Source: an uncultured Selenomonadales bacterium
Lineage (GTDB): Bacteria > Bacillota_C > Negativicutes > Selenomonadales > Selenomonadaceae
Length of the DNA stretch: 5,312 nt
Assembly (NCBI GenBank): GCA_947302675.1
Contig: CAMYWI010000119.1
Span: 1 to 5,312 of the forward strand
Direction: 5' to 3'
Shown here one piece after another: positions 4,971 through 5,312 of this stretch. Positions within the stretch are counted from its first letter, which is position 1. The number at the start of each line of letters is the position of its first letter. Below the pieces are notes generated by a model that was given only the letters and a program-made list of their open reading frames with translations, searched no databases and had not been told where the DNA came from. Both the position numbers and the translations under genes were made by a program.

Positions 4971-5312
4971 TTATACGAAAGTTCCCTCGCCTTGACCGCG
5001 AACGATGACAATTTCGCCGCGTTCTTCGAGCGTGCGAATCACGTTGACAATCTTGGTCTGCGCCTCTTCCACGTCGCGAATCTTCACAGGTCCCATGTAA
5101 GAAATTTCTTCCTTGAGCATATCGGCGGCGCGTTTGGACATGTTCTTGTAAATCTTCGCCGTGACGTCCTCGTTGGTCGCCTTCATTGCCAGCGCAAGTT
5201 CTTTGGTATCGACTTCGCGCACAACCAACTGTACCGAGCGGTCGTCGAGCAAAACAATATCCTCGAACACGAACATGAGCTGCTTGATTTCTTCGGCGAG
5301 TTCGGGGTTGTC
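4971..5312 (-). CDS. fliG: Flagellar motor switch protein FliG, C-terminal third (5' end outside the window)
   Basis: The last 113 residues of FliG, reading in frame from the right edge of the window. FliG forms the upper ring of the rotor switch complex and its C-terminal domain meets the stator MotA to generate torque. Visible landmarks are NPELAEEIKQLMFVFEDIVLLDDRSVQ (the MFVF-type hinge and start of the torque helix), MSKRAADMLKEE, YMGPVKIRDVEEAQ and the final GEIVIVRGQGEGTFV, all characteristic of the FliG C-terminal domain. The torque helix reads VQLVVREVD, with Leu where I recall Arg in many homologues (IQR...). It ends in TAA and is followed 24 bases later by fliH. The middle domain and EHPQR motif lie upstream, outside the window. 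Confidence 0.96.
   Translation of the reverse strand, partial: DNPELAEEIKQLMFVFEDIVLLDDRSVQLVVREVDTKELALAMKATNEDVTAKIYKNMSKRAADMLKEEISYMGPVKIRDVEEAQTKIVNVIRTLEERGEIVIVRGQGEGTFV

Overview
This window is part of a chemotaxis/flagellum-type operon read entirely from the minus strand, so transcription runs from position 5312 down to 1. In order of transcription it holds: the 3' end of fliG (rotor/switch protein); fliH (export ATPase stator); a small two-gene cassette made of a 70-residue unrecognised protein and a VapC-like PIN-domain toxin; fliI (flagellar export ATPase); fliJ (export chaperone/stalk); a soluble lytic transglycosylase; and the 5' two-thirds or so of a secreted Amidase_2 N-acetylmuramoyl-L-alanine amidase that runs off the left edge. 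No gap between genes exceeds 24 bases, and no terminator, tRNA, rRNA, CRISPR array or insertion sequence was seen.

The fliG-fliH-fliI-fliJ-transglycosylase order, the Gram-positive-like Shine-Dalgarno sites (GGAGG), the frequent TTG starts and the style of the FliG and FliI sequences fit a flagellated Bacillota member. A Negativicutes (Selenomonas-like) bacterium is my best guess, which is an inference from memory and not a database result. Base composition looks balanced with runs of A/T and GCC/GCG-rich coding stretches.

The genes form a coherent unit. FliG transmits torque at the C ring. FliH, FliI and FliJ power and feed the flagellar type III export gate. The two wall hydrolases could open peptidoglycan for rod assembly. 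The outlier is the putative toxin-antitoxin cassette placed exactly between fliH and fliI, whose products normally bind each other. It is joined with no spare sequence: the antitoxin candidate uses a Shine-Dalgarno overlapping the fliH stop, the two cassette genes overlap by 8 bases, and the toxin overlaps fliI by another 8 bases, with the fliI ribosome binding site inside the toxin's last codons. Expression of the flagellar ATPase is therefore probably coupled to translation of the toxin.

Other notable points are a four-unit, 18-residue repeat expanding the FliH coiled coil, and a partial internal duplication of the first helix of the transglycosylase domain.
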